64,000 nt of DNA, from contig NZ_NFHE01000006.1 in assembly GCF_002161235.1 (NCBI RefSeq), positions 51,602 to 115,601 on the forward strand, written 5' to 3'. The DNA is from Pseudoflavonifractor sp. An85 (GTDB taxonomy: Bacteria; Bacillota; Clostridia; Oscillospirales; Oscillospiraceae). The notes beneath the pieces were generated by a model. That model did not search any database. It was not told the DNA's origin and saw nothing but the letters and a program-made list of their open reading frames with translations. The first letter of the stretch is position 1. Every line of letters starts with the position of its first letter. Of the stretch, positions 63,283 through 64,000 are shown piece by piece. A program made the translations under genes and the position numbers.

Positions 63283-63846
63283 ATGGCCCAGCTAACCCTT
63301 GTGGAGGCTACCAGACCAGAGCACTTTCTAGCCATGAGCGAAATTCACGCTCTGGGCTGGTGGGCGGCTTATCCCCATGCCGTCCCGCTGGACTGGATGG
63401 AGGAAAACATCACCCCCACCCGTTGGGTGGACACCTTTGCCGAGTATGCCCGTACACCACGGCACCACGGGTTTCTCCTCTACCGAGACGACACACCCGT
63501 GGCCTGCATCACCTGTGGACCTGCCCGCATCGGCAATCAAAACCACGGTGGCGGAATGCACGTGGAGTTTGACGCTTCCGGCTACCAAGGGTGGGGTGAG
63601 ATCATTTCCTTCTACACCCACCCACAGGAAACAGGGAAAGGATACGGCAAACTGCTCATGGATCGAGCCAAGGATCAGTTAAAGGCAGATGGCTTCCGCC
63701 AAGCCTACGTATTTGTACTGCAGGAAAATGAAGGCGCACGACGCTTTTACGCCCGCCAAGGCTTTGCTTGGGATGGCACACATCAGGACATTCCCTTCCC
63801 CCATGACACCATTTGTGTGGATTTGCGGTACACCACAACCCTATAA
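63283..63846 (+). CDS. GNAT family N-acetyltransferase
   Basis: A 187-residue acetyltransferase. The acetyl-CoA motif is ETGKGYGKLLMDRAKDQL (R/Q-x-x-G-x-G/A type), followed by AYVFVLQENEGARRFYARQGF, the usual end of the fold. ATG 63283 follows AAAGGAGGTTACCCC. It lies 13 bases after the dehydratase-like gene and may share its transcript. The substrate (protein N-terminus, small amine or antibiotic) cannot be told. Confidence 0.88.
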   Translation: MAQLTLVEATRPEHFLAMSEIHALGWWAAYPHAVPLDWMEENITPTRWVDTFAEYARTPRHHGFLLYRDDTPVACITCGPARIGNQNHGGGMHVEFDASGYQGWGEIISFYTHPQETGKGYGKLLMDRAKDQLKADGFRQAYVFVLQENEGARRFYARQGFAWDGTHQDIPFPHDTICVDLRYTTTL

Positions 63847-63856
63847 CGAATAGAAA

Positions 63857-63985
63857 AGCGGTAGAGCATACGCTCTGCCGCTTCAGCGTGTCGAAAAAGT
63901 TCGACACGCTTCTCAAAAATGCCAGCATTTTTTCGAGGAGTTGCAGCCCGCTGCATGCATAATCGGGTCAAAGGGCGACCCGATT
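63857..63985. repeat. cluster of five inverted repeats at the window end
   Basis: In 129 bases: AGCGGTAGAGC/GCTCTGCCGCT (63857-63882); AGCGTGTCGAA/TTCGACACGCT with an AAAG loop (63885-63910); AAAAATGC/GCATTTTT (63915-63932); TGCAGC/GCTGCA (63942-63955); AATCGGGTC/GACCCGATT (63961-63985). The first two can act as terminators for the acetyltransferase gene. The rest look like an intergenic palindromic element. No convincing gene is seen here. Confidence 0.75.
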
Positions 63986-64000
63986 CCACACTGGCGGGCT

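Noticed and set aside
63783..63989. 68-codon minus-strand frame at the window end
   Set aside because: It crosses the hairpin cluster and the acetyltransferase end, has no ribosome site and low-complexity basic content.

Overview
This window reads as chromosome of a spore-forming, low-oxygen gut Firmicute of the Oscillospiraceae type (Flavonifractor/Lawsonibacter/Intestinimonas-like). That placement is an inference. It rests on the class Clostridia gene content (sipL, spoVM and spoIVA, a pyrophosphate-dependent phosphofructokinase, 2-hydroxyacyl-CoA dehydratase activase proteins, a DUF1858 protein), AGGAGG-type ribosome sites, frequent GTG/TTG starts and moderately GC-rich third positions. 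I saw no rRNA, tRNA, CRISPR array, insertion sequence or prophage. No stretch longer than 300 bases lacks a gene once the small genes reported here are counted.

Positions 1-13679 hold the housekeeping block known from Bacillus (yicC-remA-gmk-rpoZ-priA-def-fmt-rsmB-rlmN-prpC-prkC-rsgA-spoVM), here without coaBC, rpe and thiN. It is preceded by a partial DUF5685 gene, a DnaJ-like gene and a membrane protein gene. The 24-codon spoVM leads into sipL and spoIVA (13605-16840). These three proteins form the base of the spore coat, and sipL and spoIVA each have a SigE-like promoter. An acyltransferase/ECF sigma/anti-sigma group follows (16947-19139), then a Crp/Fnr regulator divergent from leuCDB.

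Positions 22854-30213 carry a CoaX-like protein lacking its catalytic aspartates, an aminotransferase, a DUF1858 protein, trmK-nif3-cwlD-radA, a small cysteine protein gene antisense to the radA end, and a single Xer-type recombinase preceded by a 32-bp palindrome. Next come strongly codon-biased fba and pfp, and a Gfo/Idh oxidoreductase.

Positions 33746-40103 (minus strand) form a magnesium-transport locus: two MgtA-type P-ATPases, a winged-helix regulator without a receiver domain, a 31-codon leader peptide with a strong ribosome site just upstream of one ATPase, and a 52-residue membrane protein at the end of that unit. Then follow purB-pfkA, a YolD-like/Y-family polymerase pair, and an ABC exporter with two very large paralogous FtsX-type permeases.

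Positions 52111-54447 are an ArsR-controlled metalloid operon (permease, cysteine-tailed thioredoxin, ArsC). The rest holds a small membrane protein, exonuclease III with a membrane glycosyltransferase, asnB, a two-gene version of the normally fused 2-hydroxyacyl-CoA dehydratase activase protein, a GNAT acetyltransferase, and a terminal cluster of five inverted repeats.
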